A DNA stretch of 64,000 nt from GCA-2747515 sp964534895 (GCA_964534895.1 CAZHQB010000001.1:1-64000), one strand, 5' to 3'. Numbered from the stretch's first letter, positions 16,412-25,956 are shown. Translations and numbers: made by a program. The notes: generated from the sequence alone by a model not told the origin.

Positions 16412-17464
16412 ATGAAAATAGCAGTATTAGTCAGTGGTGGTGTTGATAGTTCTGTTGCCTTGCATTTATTGAAGACTCAAGGTCATGATTTGGAAGCATT
16501 TTATCTCAAAATTTGGCTTGAAGATGAGATGTCTTTTTTGGGTGAATGTCCGTGGGAAAAAGATTTATCGTATGTAGAGAAGGTGTGTAAGCAATGTGAT
16601 GTTAAATTGAATACTGTACCATTGCAAAAAGAGTATTATGAGCGTGTAGTAAACTATACTATAGATGCTGTACGAAAGGGATTAACTCCGAATCCAGATA
16701 TGCTTTGCAATCGAGAAATTAAATTTGGTGCTTTTTATGATAAATTTGGTAAAGATTTTGACAAAATAGCATCAGGCCATTATGCTCAAATTGAAGAACA
16801 AAAAAATGGAAGCGTAAAACTTAAACGTGCACCTGATCTTGTAAAAGATCAGACATATTTTTTAGCAATGATGCGTCAAGAGCAATTGCAAAAAGCCTTA
16901 TTTCCGATTGGTAAAATGAATAAAAAAGAGGTGAGGCAATATGCTATACAAAATAATTTAGCAACTGCAATGCGTAAAGATTCACAAGGCATTTGTTTTT
17001 TGGGTAAGATTGCTTTTTCTGATTTTGTTAAAGAACATTTAGGCATAAAAAAAGGGAAATTTATAGAAAAAGAAACTGGTAAAGAACTTGGTGAGCATGA
17101 TGGTTTTTATTTTTATACAATAGGACAAAGGCGTGGTATTAATATAAATAATGGACCTTGGTATGTTTGTGGTAAAGATGTAGAAAAAAATATCATTTAT
17201 CTCACACATGGATATACGGGAAATGATCAAAGGCGTGATAATTTTGACATAGCAAATATAAATTGTATTGGAAAAATTCCGATAAAAAAAGAATTATTAG
17301 TAAAGTTACGTCACGGTGAAAACTTTTATACTTGCAATATTGATGTTTATGACAAAAATGGTGCACATGTTATTCTTAATCAAAAAGATCCAGGAATAAC
17401 ACCTGGGCAATATGCAGTATTTTATGATGAACAATATTGCTTAGGTGGTGGAGTTGTAGTTTGA
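16412..17464 (+). CDS. mnmA: tRNA-specific 2-thiouridylase MnmA
   Basis: It thiolates U34 of Lys, Glu and Gln tRNAs with sulphur relayed from a cysteine desulfurase. The 350 residues have the N-type ATP pyrophosphatase loop SGGVDSSVA (8-15), catalytic Cys99 in NPDMLCNREIKF, the second catalytic Cys195 in DSQGICFLG, and the tRNA-binding/beta-barrel region beginning FYFYTIGQRRG. All key residues are present. No desulfurase (iscS) is in the window. Confidence 0.96.
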   Translation: MKIAVLVSGGVDSSVALHLLKTQGHDLEAFYLKIWLEDEMSFLGECPWEKDLSYVEKVCKQCDVKLNTVPLQKEYYERVVNYTIDAVRKGLTPNPDMLCNREIKFGAFYDKFGKDFDKIASGHYAQIEEQKNGSVKLKRAPDLVKDQTYFLAMMRQEQLQKALFPIGKMNKKEVRQYAIQNNLATAMRKDSQGICFLGKIAFSDFVKEHLGIKKGKFIEKETGKELGEHDGFYFYTIGQRRGININNGPWYVCGKDVEKNIIYLTHGYTGNDQRRDNFDIANINCIGKIPIKKELLVKLRHGENFYTCNIDVYDKNGAHVILNQKDPGITPGQYAVFYDEQYCLGGGVVV

Positions 17465-17485
17465 GTTAGTATTATTTATAGTTTA

Positions 17486-17494
17486 TGATATAAT
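17486..17494 (+). promoter_or_regulatory. Extended -10 promoter of scpA
   Basis: TGATATAAT combines a TG extension with a perfect -10 hexamer at 17489-17494. The expected start point (about 17501) is the A of an ATG, implying a leaderless transcript. Confidence 0.6.
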
Positions 17495-17500
17495 ATGCGC

Positions 17501-18199
17501 ATGACATATCAAGTAAAAATGGAGCAATTTGAAGGTCCTCTGGATCTCCTTTTAGATTTAATAGAAAAGGAAAAGGTAGATATAACTAGAGTATCTCTTG
17601 CTAAGATTGCGGATGAATATTTAGACTACATTAATAAACATAAAAATATTTCTTTATATAATCTTGCAGATTTCTTATCTGTTGCTGCAAAATTGATTTT
17701 AATCAAATCAAAGGCTTTGTTGCCACTGCTTAAATTAGATGATGATGAAGAAGAAGATTTAAAAGAATTAGAGTTACAATTAGCTGCATTAGAAGTCTTT
17801 AAAAGACATAATGAAATTTTTAAAGAATTGTTTGAACAATCGCAGAGTATGTATGGTAATGGTGGTGTATGGGGGCAAGATGCATATTTTTGTCCACCTA
17901 AAAATATAACTGTAAAAGATATAAGGGACGCATTTTTGGTTTCGCTTCATGCGATTCCTCGTGTAGAAGAAATGGAAGAAAAAATTGTTAGTGATGTCAT
18001 TTCGCTTGAACGTCGTATTGCAGAAATTCAACATAGCGTGAAAAATAGAGCAGTAACTGTATTTTCTGATATTACGGCAGATGCAAATGATAAATCTGAA
18101 GTAGTAATTTCATTCTTAGCTTTGTTAGAGCTTGTTAAACAACAAATAATTATAGCTAAACAGTCTAAGATTTTTGCTGATATTGAATTAAGGAAATAA
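17501..18199 (+). CDS. scpA: Segregation and condensation protein ScpA
   Basis: This is the kleisin subunit of the SMC-ScpA-ScpB condensin that organises and segregates the chromosome. The 232 residues start with the typical QFEGPLDLLLDLIEKEKVDI motif, followed by LADFLSVAAKLILIKSKALLPL, and end in a winged-helix domain (VVISFLALLELVKQQ). The ATG at 17501 is chosen over 17495 because the -10 box at 17489-17494 places transcription initiation there. scpB follows 12 bases later. smc is not in the window. Confidence 0.95.
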   Translation: MTYQVKMEQFEGPLDLLLDLIEKEKVDITRVSLAKIADEYLDYINKHKNISLYNLADFLSVAAKLILIKSKALLPLLKLDDDEEEDLKELELQLAALEVFKRHNEIFKELFEQSQSMYGNGGVWGQDAYFCPPKNITVKDIRDAFLVSLHAIPRVEEMEEKIVSDVISLERRIAEIQHSVKNRAVTVFSDITADANDKSEVVISFLALLELVKQQIIIAKQSKIFADIELRK

Positions 18200-18211
18200 T
18201 ATTAAATATAT

Positions 18212-18787
18212 ATGAACAAACAAGAACAAAATATGGTAGAACTTTTGGAATCTGTATTATTTATGTATGGTAGAGAAATTTCTTTTTCTCGTATTGGAGA
18301 ATTATTAGAATTGTCTGATGATGAAGTTTTGGATGTTATTATTAAGTTGCAGAAAGAGTATAAAAAACGAGAAAATTGTGGGTTGCATATTTTGGTACAA
18401 AATAAACAAATACAAATTGTGACACACCCAAGTTCAGCAAAAATTATTGAACAAATAACAAGAAAAGAATTGGAGGGACCGTTAACACCTGTTGCTAGTG
18501 AGGTTTTGGCGATTATCGCATATCGTGGTCCAATAAATAAAATTGATATTGAGGCAATTCGTGGTGTAAATTGTTCTTTCACTTTGCGTAATTTGTTACG
18601 AAGAGGCCTCATTAAAAAAACTATAAGTGATGATAGTAGGAAATTACAGCAATATAATATTACTATGGATTTTTTGCGTGTGCTTGGACTTGATTCTATA
18701 GAAAAATTACCAGAATATGATGAACTGTCTAATGACAAGCGTATCGATGCGATCTTGTATAATGACCAAAATAATAATGATATTTAA
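18212..18787 (+). CDS. scpB: Segregation and condensation protein ScpB
   Basis: A winged-helix dimer that binds ScpA in the condensin complex. The 191 residues show LLESVLFMYGREISFSRIGELL, the conserved LTPVASEVLAIIAYRGPINKIDIEAIRGVN, and LLRRGLIKK, followed by a final helix DFLRVLGLDSIEKLPE. The length and order are typical. It is cotranscribed with scpA, and its stop overlaps the start of the next gene at 18787. Confidence 0.95.
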   Translation: MNKQEQNMVELLESVLFMYGREISFSRIGELLELSDDEVLDVIIKLQKEYKKRENCGLHILVQNKQIQIVTHPSSAKIIEQITRKELEGPLTPVASEVLAIIAYRGPINKIDIEAIRGVNCSFTLRNLLRRGLIKKTISDDSRKLQQYNITMDFLRVLGLDSIEKLPEYDELSNDKRIDAILYNDQNNNDI

Positions 18788-19860
18788 TGAAAGAGGAAAT
18801 GACACAAAAACAGCGCACGACGCTTGCGACTTATCCCATCGCAGTATTTTTGTTTTTTGCATTCCTTCTAGGAGCGACTGTTTTTTTGAGTCATGTGGAG
18901 AATAAGACTGAGCAAACACAAGTTGAAAAACATAAGAATATACAAAAAAATATAAATCAGGCAAGTATTCAAAATCAATTGAAGACAGTTTTAGCAAAAG
19001 AAAATAATTCGTTAAAACATGCTACATATCAACCAATTAAGAAAAAAAATTTTTCAGATTTAACTTTAGAAAATGCACATGCAGCAATTATACTTGATGT
19101 GGATTCAGGTACAATTTTATATGAAAAAAATGCTACACAAAAGAGATCACTTGCTTCAATTACAAAGTTAGTTACTGCCATGATAACCATTGATCGTGTG
19201 AGGGATTTGAATGAAGTTGTGACAATTCCAGAATCTGTTATGCATATTGAGGGCACAACGGTTGGTTGCCCAACCTCTGTGATTTGTAATAGTGAACCAT
19301 TTCACACGGGTGAAAAAGTTTATTTAAAGGATGTTTTGCGGTCAATGCTTATGTTTAGTGCTAATGATGCCGCAACTGTTTTAGGAGTTCATATTGCTGG
19401 TAGTGAAGAAGAATTTGCTAAATTAATGAATGCACGTATGAAAGAGATTGGTGCGGGTAATACACATTTTTGTCGTCCTTCCGGATTGGAGTTTGATGCT
19501 GATGTAGAGTCTTGCTATTCAAGTGCATATGATATTGCACGGGCTATTGCACATTTGTTGCAATATGACAAATACAATGTTTTATGGGATATGATGCGCA
19601 CAAAAGAAGTCGTGTTTAAATCCGTAGATGGTAAATTTGAACATGAGCTCAAAAATACAGATCGTTTGATAGGTGAATTGCCAAATTTGGTGGGAGCAAA
19701 AACGGGATTCACACCACGAGCAGGATATTGTTTGGCGATGGTTACATCTGATGCAAATAAAAAGCATAAAATAATATCAATTGTACTTGATGATTATCAT
19801 CGCTTTGATGATGTTCAAAAAATGAGTGCATGGACATTTGAAAATTATGTATGGCAGTAA
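18787..19860 (+). CDS. dacA: D-alanyl-D-alanine carboxypeptidase (peptidase family S11)
   Basis: It trims the terminal D-Ala from peptidoglycan stem peptides on the outer face of the membrane. A hydrophobic N-terminal anchor (about residues 15-36) is followed by a linker and the penicillin-binding domain with all three motifs: S124-ITK127, S191-AN193 and K305-TG307. Its start overlaps the scpB stop (ATGA-like junction at 18787); an ATG at 18799 is also possible. The C-terminal membrane-binding domain of classical PBP5 is missing, so membrane attachment would be through the N-terminal helix. mraY is encoded just downstream in a separate unit. Confidence 0.93.
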   Translation: MKEEMTQKQRTTLATYPIAVFLFFAFLLGATVFLSHVENKTEQTQVEKHKNIQKNINQASIQNQLKTVLAKENNSLKHATYQPIKKKNFSDLTLENAHAAIILDVDSGTILYEKNATQKRSLASITKLVTAMITIDRVRDLNEVVTIPESVMHIEGTTVGCPTSVICNSEPFHTGEKVYLKDVLRSMLMFSANDAATVLGVHIAGSEEEFAKLMNARMKEIGAGNTHFCRPSGLEFDADVESCYSSAYDIARAIAHLLQYDKYNVLWDMMRTKEVVFKSVDGKFEHELKNTDRLIGELPNLVGAKTGFTPRAGYCLAMVTSDANKKHKIISIVLDDYHRFDDVQKMSAWTFENYVWQ

Positions 19861-20037
19861 ATTAAAATATTGCATACTCTGAACATATTTTTAAATTGCT
19901 TGTGTAATTTTATTTTTCTTGTAAAAAGAAGTTTTATAATGAATATTTTGTATAATTATATGATGTTATTTTAACAATGATGTGTGCATAGCAGAAAGTT
20001 TAATAGTGTGTTCATATATACAGGTATTATATTTTTG

Positions 20038-20046
20038 TGTTATAAT
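20038..20046 (+). promoter_or_regulatory. Extended -10 promoter of mraY
   Basis: TGTTATAAT provides a TG-extended perfect -10 at 20041-20046. Initiation near 20053 would fall one base before the ATG at 20054. Confidence 0.55.
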
Positions 20047-20053
20047 AATGTGT

Positions 20054-21157
20054 ATGCATATAGGAGTAAATGACATTTGTAGTACACCAGAAGTGGTTAA
20101 TGTTTTAAAAATTATGCTTACGGGTATGATTGCTTTTATTATTGCCTTTCTAATTACTCCAATTTGGACTCATTTTTTATATAAATATAAATTTGGTATT
20201 AAAATCAAAAATAATGGAGTACAGGGTGATCAATTACAGTATGTTAATACATTGCATGCTGATAAATCAGGTACACCTACTATGGGAGGAGTCATTGTTT
20301 GGATGAGTATCTTTGTGTTAATTTTTGCTTCAGAATATTTATTTCCAATTTTTGCGCAGTTGTTTGATAAGGGTTTTATAGCACGATTAGATTTTTTCTC
20401 TAGACAACAGACTTATTTACCACTCTTTGCACTTGTAACGACTGGTGTGTTAGGTTTATTTGATGATGTCATGAGTGTACGCGGTTGGGGTAGTAATAAG
20501 GGTGGTGGTATGAGGTTTGCTGTTAGATTTTGGTGGCTTTTCGGCATTTCTGCCTTGGGTGCTTGGTGGTTTTATTCAAAATTAGGTTGGGATATAATTC
20601 ATATTCCAGCAATTGGTGATTTTGGGATAGGGTTGTGGTATATTCCACTTTTCATAGGAGTAATTCTTTTTATGGCTTTTTCATCCAATGAAACAGATGG
20701 TCTAGATGGACTCAATGCCGGTATTCTTATGATGGCATTTTCAGCTTTTACTATTATTGCGTTTTCACAAAATAAGATTGATCTTGCATCATTTTGTATG
20801 GCTATTTCAGGTGCTTTGTTAGCATTCTTGTGGTTTAATGTTTATCCTGCTCGATTTTTTATGGGAGATACTGGAGCAATAAGTCTTGGCGCTACTTTGG
20901 GTGTTGTGGCAATGCTTACGGATTCTGTAGCTGTTCTTTTTATTATTGTTTTTATATATGTATTAGAGTCTGGAAGTGCATTATTACAAATTATATCAAA
21001 GAAGTTTTTTAAGAGAAAAATATTTCTTGCTGCCCCAATTCACCACCACTTTGAGGCGATGGGTTGGCCAGAACCGAAGGTCACTATGCGAGCGTGGATT
21101 TTTACTGCTGTTATGGTTGTTCTTGGACTCATTATTGGTCTTATTGGTATGGGATAA
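20054..21157 (+). CDS. mraY: Phospho-N-acetylmuramoyl-pentapeptide transferase MraY
   Basis: It makes lipid I by transferring phospho-MurNAc-pentapeptide to undecaprenyl phosphate. The protein has about ten membrane helices with the family's cytoplasmic motifs in order: TPTMGGVIVW, GLFDDVMSVRGWG with the Asp pair, NETDGLDGLNAG, FFMGDTGAISLGA, and the metal-binding APIHHHFEAMGWPE. The start at 20054 fits the promoter; 20048 is also possible and the upstream GTG at 19982 is unlikely. Unlike in the classical dcw cluster, it is not next to murD or ftsW here. Confidence 0.96.
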   Translation: MHIGVNDICSTPEVVNVLKIMLTGMIAFIIAFLITPIWTHFLYKYKFGIKIKNNGVQGDQLQYVNTLHADKSGTPTMGGVIVWMSIFVLIFASEYLFPIFAQLFDKGFIARLDFFSRQQTYLPLFALVTTGVLGLFDDVMSVRGWGSNKGGGMRFAVRFWWLFGISALGAWWFYSKLGWDIIHIPAIGDFGIGLWYIPLFIGVILFMAFSSNETDGLDGLNAGILMMAFSAFTIIAFSQNKIDLASFCMAISGALLAFLWFNVYPARFFMGDTGAISLGATLGVVAMLTDSVAVLFIIVFIYVLESGSALLQIISKKFFKRKIFLAAPIHHHFEAMGWPEPKVTMRAWIFTAVMVVLGLIIGLIGMG

Positions 21158-21185
21158 TGTAATTTAGTCTTTAAAATATTAAGAG

Positions 21186-22262
21186 ATGAATAATATAAAA
21201 ATAAAAAAAATACAAGATGTAAAAGTTTATGGAAAGAAAGTGTTAGTGAGGGTTGATTTTAATGTTTTACTTGATGATGAAGGTGATGTTAAATCAACTT
21301 ATAAAATATTAGCGGCGAAAGACACCGTTGATTATTTGATTGATAATGGTGTAAGTCATATTGCATTACTTACACATTTTGGTCGTCCAAATGGCAAAAT
21401 TGATGAGAGATTTTCTCTTAAAAAAATAACTGATGATATTACTAGGATATTTCAACGAAAGGTAGTATTTACATCAAAATGTATTGGGGGAAATGTTATT
21501 AAAGCAATGAACGACTTAGGACAAAATGAGTTGTTATTATTGGAGAATGTTCGTTTTTTTAAAGAAGAAAAAGAAGATAGAGAAACATTTGCTGCAAAAT
21601 TATGTGCTCCATTTGATATTTATGTAAATGAGGCATTTGGAGTTTCGCATAGAAAACATGCATCAGTACACGCAATTACGCGATGTATTCCATCTTATGC
21701 AGGATTGTGGTTGCAAAAAGAATTAGAAAATTTGAGACGTGTAAAGTATGAACCAACTCAACCTGCCGTTGCAATTATTGGTGGTGCTAAGATAGATACA
21801 AAAGTTCCAATGATAAATACTTTTTCTAAAAAATACAGCACTGTATTAGTAGGTGGCAAAATTGCAGTGGAGGCGAAAGAACGTGATATGAAATTTGGAG
21901 ATGACGTTATTTTTCCAGTTGATTTTGAATATAAATATTTAGATATTGGATCAAAAACAATTGAGCGTTTTTGTAATATAATAAAAAATGCAAAAACGAT
22001 TGTATGGAATGGACCTATGGGACTTATTGAAAAAAATGAATATAAAAAGGGTACATTATCTTTAATTAAAGAAATAGCAAATAATATTGAAGCTTTTAGT
22101 CTTATTGGAGGAGGAGAGAGTGCACAAATGGTGGATGAAAGTGGTTTATTGGATAAAATTTCCTTTGTATCAACGGGAGGTGGGGCCATGCTTGCTTATT
22201 TAGGGGGTGAAGAAATGCCTGGTATTAATATGCTTTTGTGTAAAGATGAAAAATGTGAATGA
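21186..22262 (+). CDS. pgk: Phosphoglycerate kinase
   Basis: It catalyses the ATP-forming step of lower glycolysis. At 358 residues it is shorter than the usual 390-415. The N-terminal VLVRVDFNVLLDDEG, the substrate loop LLTHFGRPNGK, LLLENVRFFKEE and NEAFGVSHRKHASV are present. The C-terminal domain has GGAKIDTKVPMINTF, WNGPMGLIE, IGGGESAQMVD and FVSTGGGAMLAYLGGEEMPGI. The shortness is spread over loops, not from truncation. It is followed by eno, with an internal promoter between. Confidence 0.96.
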   Translation: MNNIKIKKIQDVKVYGKKVLVRVDFNVLLDDEGDVKSTYKILAAKDTVDYLIDNGVSHIALLTHFGRPNGKIDERFSLKKITDDITRIFQRKVVFTSKCIGGNVIKAMNDLGQNELLLLENVRFFKEEKEDRETFAAKLCAPFDIYVNEAFGVSHRKHASVHAITRCIPSYAGLWLQKELENLRRVKYEPTQPAVAIIGGAKIDTKVPMINTFSKKYSTVLVGGKIAVEAKERDMKFGDDVIFPVDFEYKYLDIGSKTIERFCNIIKNAKTIVWNGPMGLIEKNEYKKGTLSLIKEIANNIEAFSLIGGGESAQMVDESGLLDKISFVSTGGGAMLAYLGGEEMPGINMLLCKDEKCE

Positions 22263-22265
22263 GTG

Positions 22266-22274
22266 TGATATAAT
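22266..22274 (+). promoter_or_regulatory. Extended -10 promoter upstream of eno
   Basis: TGATATAAT just after the pgk stop gives a start near 22281 and an 85-nt leader. The leader holds a CAGAATTA/TAATTCTG hairpin and a 30-codon ORF (22285-22377) that overlaps the eno start. Confidence 0.5.
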
Positions 22275-22364
22275 TAGTTAGGAGATGTTTGCAGAATTAC
22301 AAAAATTATATAATTCTGATTTTCGTAAACATTTTTCAGTGAATAATAAGAATAATAAAAAAAT

Positions 22365-23618
22365 ATGGCAAAAATAAAGAAGATGATTGCGCGTGAGATT
22401 TTAGATTCTAGGGGTAATCCAACAGTTGAAGCAGAATTATATTTAGATGATGGTACCAAATCTTGGTCGCAAGTTCCTAGTGGTGCTTCTACTGGTGAAT
22501 TTGAAGCGCTTGAGTTGAGGGATGGTAATGAAGAGCGTTATGGAGGGAAGGGGGTGCTGAAAGCCGTTGAAAATATTAATACTAAAATAAGTGAGGCCGT
22601 TGTAGGCATGGAAGTAAAAGAACAAAGAGCTATTGATGATAAAATGATAGAGCTTGATGGTAGTGATAATAAGGAAAATTTAGGAGCTAATGCAATTTTG
22701 GCAGTTTCTCTTGCTAGTTGTCGTGCTGGTGCAATTAGTATTAAAAAACCTTTATATAAATATATTGCTGATTTACATAATACAAAAGAAGTGGACATGC
22801 CCATCCCAATGTTTAATATTATAAATGGAGGACAGCATGCGGATAGCGGGTTAGCCATTCAAGAATACAAGATTGTTCCTAGTGGCATAGATTCATTTAA
22901 AGAGCAATATCGTGCTGGTGCAGAAATCTTTCATGTGCTTAAAAAATATTTTGCTGATAAAAAATTAGCAACTTCAGTTGGAGATGAAGGTGGATTTGCA
23001 CCTAGACTTAAAAGTAATACAGAACCATTTAAAGCTATTGAAGTAGCTACAAAAACAGCAGGTTATAGAATGGGTGAACAGATTAATATCGCAATTGATT
23101 CAGCAGCAAATTGGTTTTATCATGAAAAATGTGGTCATTATACATTTGAACTTGAAGATAAAGCATTTACAGTCTCAGAACTTTTAGATGAATATCAAAA
23201 ATGGATAAATGAGTATTATATTATGAGTATTGAAGATGGGTTAAGTGAATATGATTGGGAAGGATGGCATACTATGTATGAAAAATTTGATAAACAAATT
23301 ATGCTTATAGGAGATGATCTGATTGTAACTAATGTTGATAGATTACAAAGAGCTATTGATGAAAAATCTTGTAATTCAGTGCTCATTAAACCAAATCAAA
23401 TTGGCACGGTCAGTGAAACATTGGATTGTGTGAGATTGGCTCAGGATAATAATTTAAAAGTAGTTGTATCACATAGAAGCGGAGAGACGATTGATGATTT
23501 TATTGCTGATTTATCAGTAGGTATTTCTGCTGATTTTATTAAAACTGGTTCATTATCCAGAGGAGAGCGCTTGTGTAAATATAACAGATTACTAACAATT
23601 TCAGAAACGGTAAAATGA
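22365..23618 (+). CDS. eno: Enolase
   Basis: It dehydrates 2-phosphoglycerate to phosphoenolpyruvate. The 417 residues contain AREILDSRGNPTVEAEL, GASTGEFEALELRDG, NIINGGQHADSGLAIQE, the catalytic loop VGDEGGFAP, the Mg-binding IEDGLSEYDWEGW and GDDLIVTN, the catalytic Lys in LIKPNQIGT, and SHRSGETIDDFIADL. The product lacks only minor loops relative to longer enolases. It overlaps the following kinase gene by 4 bases (ATGA), showing translational coupling. Confidence 0.98.
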   Translation: MAKIKKMIAREILDSRGNPTVEAELYLDDGTKSWSQVPSGASTGEFEALELRDGNEERYGGKGVLKAVENINTKISEAVVGMEVKEQRAIDDKMIELDGSDNKENLGANAILAVSLASCRAGAISIKKPLYKYIADLHNTKEVDMPIPMFNIINGGQHADSGLAIQEYKIVPSGIDSFKEQYRAGAEIFHVLKKYFADKKLATSVGDEGGFAPRLKSNTEPFKAIEVATKTAGYRMGEQINIAIDSAANWFYHEKCGHYTFELEDKAFTVSELLDEYQKWINEYYIMSIEDGLSEYDWEGWHTMYEKFDKQIMLIGDDLIVTNVDRLQRAIDEKSCNSVLIKPNQIGTVSETLDCVRLAQDNNLKVVVSHRSGETIDDFIADLSVGISADFIKTGSLSRGERLCKYNRLLTISETVK

Positions 23619-24685
23619 AAAATACAAAATCAATCATTACAAAATATTGTGGCATATCGAAAAGTAGAGTACTTTGTATTGGTAGTATGGGAAAAGATAT
23701 TTTTTTACCAGTTACCTCTGGTGCGGTAGTTGATTCAGATATGGAACAAAGTAAAGTAAAACAATTTTGTTTTCGTTATGGAGGCAAAATACATGTAAAG
23801 GACCGTTTCAATGCACCTGGTGGTTGTGCTTGCAATGTTTCTATAGGATTGTCTCGTTTAGGTATTGACGTATCATCTTTAGGCAATATTGGTGATGATT
23901 ATGATGGGGAATGGATTAGAAAAATATTAGATAGTGAGCATGTAAATACTAGAAAAATAAATGTAAAACAAGGAAAAAATTCTGATATATCAGTTGTTGT
24001 TGTAGATGCAAATGAAGGGGAGCGTACGATTTTTGTTAATCGAGATGTTGGTGAAGAATTAATAATTAAAAAACAGGATTTGGATGATTTTGATTGGTGT
24101 TTTGTGGGGTCCCTGTATGGGGAAAATATTAGAGATAATGTGCAAATAATTCATGACAAATTGTTAAATACGAAACTTAAATTAGTTTATAATCCAGGAG
24201 GCAAAAATATTAAGCAAGATGTAGATATTGTTTTAGATTTAATACATCATGCAAATATTATTTTTGTAAATAAATCGGAAGCACGTGAAATTGTGTCAAA
24301 GTTTAATTTATCGTATACTAAAGAAGAGTTTTCAGATGAACGATATTTATTAACAATATTAAGAGAGCATATGCAAAATGATAATGGAATAGTTGTGGTG
24401 ACAGATGGTCGTCGGGGTGCTTGGGTATGTGATGGTAAAAATATGTATCATACAAAAACAATTAATAAACCAGTGTGTGATGCTACTGGCGCAGGAGATG
24501 CATTTGCTAGCGGATTTTTTGCAGCTGTTCTATATCGATTACCACTTAAGAAGTGTATTGTGTGGGGTAGTATAAATGGGGATAGTGTTGTTGATTATTA
24601 TGGTGCACAAAAAGGATTGCAAACATGTGGTACAATTCAAGATAGGATGGGATTATTTGTAGTAGAAAATAAAAAGAATAAATGA
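23615..24685 (+). CDS. PfkB-family sugar/nucleoside kinase
   Basis: The 356 residues have the ribokinase fold: an N-terminal strand VLCIGSMGKDIF, the substrate signature FNAPGGCACNVSIGLSRLG with IGDDYDG, and the C-terminal PfkB signature DATGAGDAFASGF containing the catalytic Asp295. The substrate could be ribose, fructose-6-phosphate, adenosine or another pentose, and cannot be told from sequence alone. It overlaps eno and the next gene by 4 bases on each side, so it belongs to the eno transcript, which mildly favours a role in sugar phosphate metabolism. Confidence 0.88.
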   Translation: MKNTKSIITKYCGISKSRVLCIGSMGKDIFLPVTSGAVVDSDMEQSKVKQFCFRYGGKIHVKDRFNAPGGCACNVSIGLSRLGIDVSSLGNIGDDYDGEWIRKILDSEHVNTRKINVKQGKNSDISVVVVDANEGERTIFVNRDVGEELIIKKQDLDDFDWCFVGSLYGENIRDNVQIIHDKLLNTKLKLVYNPGGKNIKQDVDIVLDLIHHANIIFVNKSEAREIVSKFNLSYTKEEFSDERYLLTILREHMQNDNGIVVVTDGRRGAWVCDGKNMYHTKTINKPVCDATGAGDAFASGFFAAVLYRLPLKKCIVWGSINGDSVVDYYGAQKGLQTCGTIQDRMGLFVVENKKNK

Positions 24686-25947
24686 TGAGTTTTTTTGATA
24701 AATTTAAAAAAGAACATAATAAAGCGGAATATTATTTAGCACTCGATGTTGGTACAGAGATGGTAAAGTCTTTGGTATTCAAGTTAGATAAAGAAGATAA
24801 AAAGGGTGTGGTAGTTGGTGTGGGAAGGCAAAAACAAAAAAGAGGTAATATGCAAAGTGGTGCAATTTCTAATATAAATGGTGTGATTGATGCGTGTAAT
24901 CAGGCAATAAGTGAAGCTAAGCAAATAGCTGGCATAGAAGAGGTTACGCATGCTGTTATGGGTGTTGCTGGTGAATTAGTGAAAGGGACGACAACGACAG
25001 TACATTATGAGAGAGCAAATCCAGCAGACCGTATTAATTTACCTGAGCTTAAAGATATCATTCAAAGAGTTCAATGGAAGGCTTTTGAGAGAATTAAGGA
25101 ACAAATGGAATGGGAGCTTGGACGTAGTGTGGATGTAAAATTAATTAATGCAGCAATTGTGGATGTACGAATTGATGGATATAGGGTTACAAATCCGCTT
25201 AATTTTCAAGGAAAGAGTTTGTCAATTAGTGTGTTTAATGCATATGCACCACTTATGCATTTAGGCGCAGTTGATATGATTGCGGAAGAATTACAACTTG
25301 ATCTTATACGTATTGCTGCTGAACCTTATGCTGTCTCAGCTTCTGTTGGGTATGAAGATATTTTAGATTTTAGTGGTATATTTATTGATATTGGTGGTGG
25401 TACTACAGATATTGCAGTTGTGCGCAATGGTGGGCTTGAAGGTACAAAAATGTTCGCTCTAGGAGGTCGTGCGTTTACTAAGAGATTGTCACAGTCTTTG
25501 CGTGTTTCATTTGATGAGGCAGAAGTTCTTAAGATGAAATACTCATATGGAAAATTACCTCAAAATGTATCAGAACAATTTGCAAGAGTGCTTACTAAAG
25601 ATGGTAAAGTATGGCTTGGAGGTGTTGAGTTATCACTTATGGAATTCGCTGAAAAAGATTTGTTACCATCGAGTATATATTTGTGTGGTGGTGGGAGCGC
25701 CCTTCCTGAAATTGGCAATGTGCTTATGGATGGAGAGTGGACTAAACAATTACCATTTACAAAAATGCCAAGTGTAAATTTTTTACAACCAAAAGATGTT
25801 ATTAATATAATTGATAGAACAAATGAATTGACTAGTCCACAGGATGTAACGCCTATGGCATTAGCAAATTTAATTGTAGAAATGTCAACAAAAGAAAAAA
25901 CAATGTCACAAATTTTACATCGTGCCATGCGAGATGTTCAAAAATAA
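24682..25947 (+). CDS. FtsA-like actin-fold ATPase
   Basis: The 421 residues follow the FtsA/PilM actin-like plan: phosphate-1 motif YYLALDVGTEMVKSLVF, an SHS2-type insertion (about residues 90-190, THAVMGVAGELVKG onward), the phosphate-2 motif GIFIDIGGGTTDIAVVRNGG, and an adenosine motif SSIYLCGGGSALPEIG. The C-terminal LHRAMRDVQK segment could be an amphipathic membrane-binding helix, as in FtsA. No ftsZ follows, and a clear PilM exists elsewhere (52240), so an FtsA-type or paralogous role in division is likelier than pili. It overlaps the PfkB gene by 4 bases. Confidence 0.75.
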   Translation: MMSFFDKFKKEHNKAEYYLALDVGTEMVKSLVFKLDKEDKKGVVVGVGRQKQKRGNMQSGAISNINGVIDACNQAISEAKQIAGIEEVTHAVMGVAGELVKGTTTTVHYERANPADRINLPELKDIIQRVQWKAFERIKEQMEWELGRSVDVKLINAAIVDVRIDGYRVTNPLNFQGKSLSISVFNAYAPLMHLGAVDMIAEELQLDLIRIAAEPYAVSASVGYEDILDFSGIFIDIGGGTTDIAVVRNGGLEGTKMFALGGRAFTKRLSQSLRVSFDEAEVLKMKYSYGKLPQNVSEQFARVLTKDGKVWLGGVELSLMEFAEKDLLPSSIYLCGGGSALPEIGNVLMDGEWTKQLPFTKMPSVNFLQPKDVINIIDRTNELTSPQDVTPMALANLIVEMSTKEKTMSQILHRAMRDVQK

Positions 25948-25956
25948 TATTAATTT

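Noticed and set aside
24682..25947. A second PilM
   Set aside because: The SHS2-type insertion and the possible C-terminal amphipathic helix fit FtsA better, and a clear pilM lies in the pilus operon.
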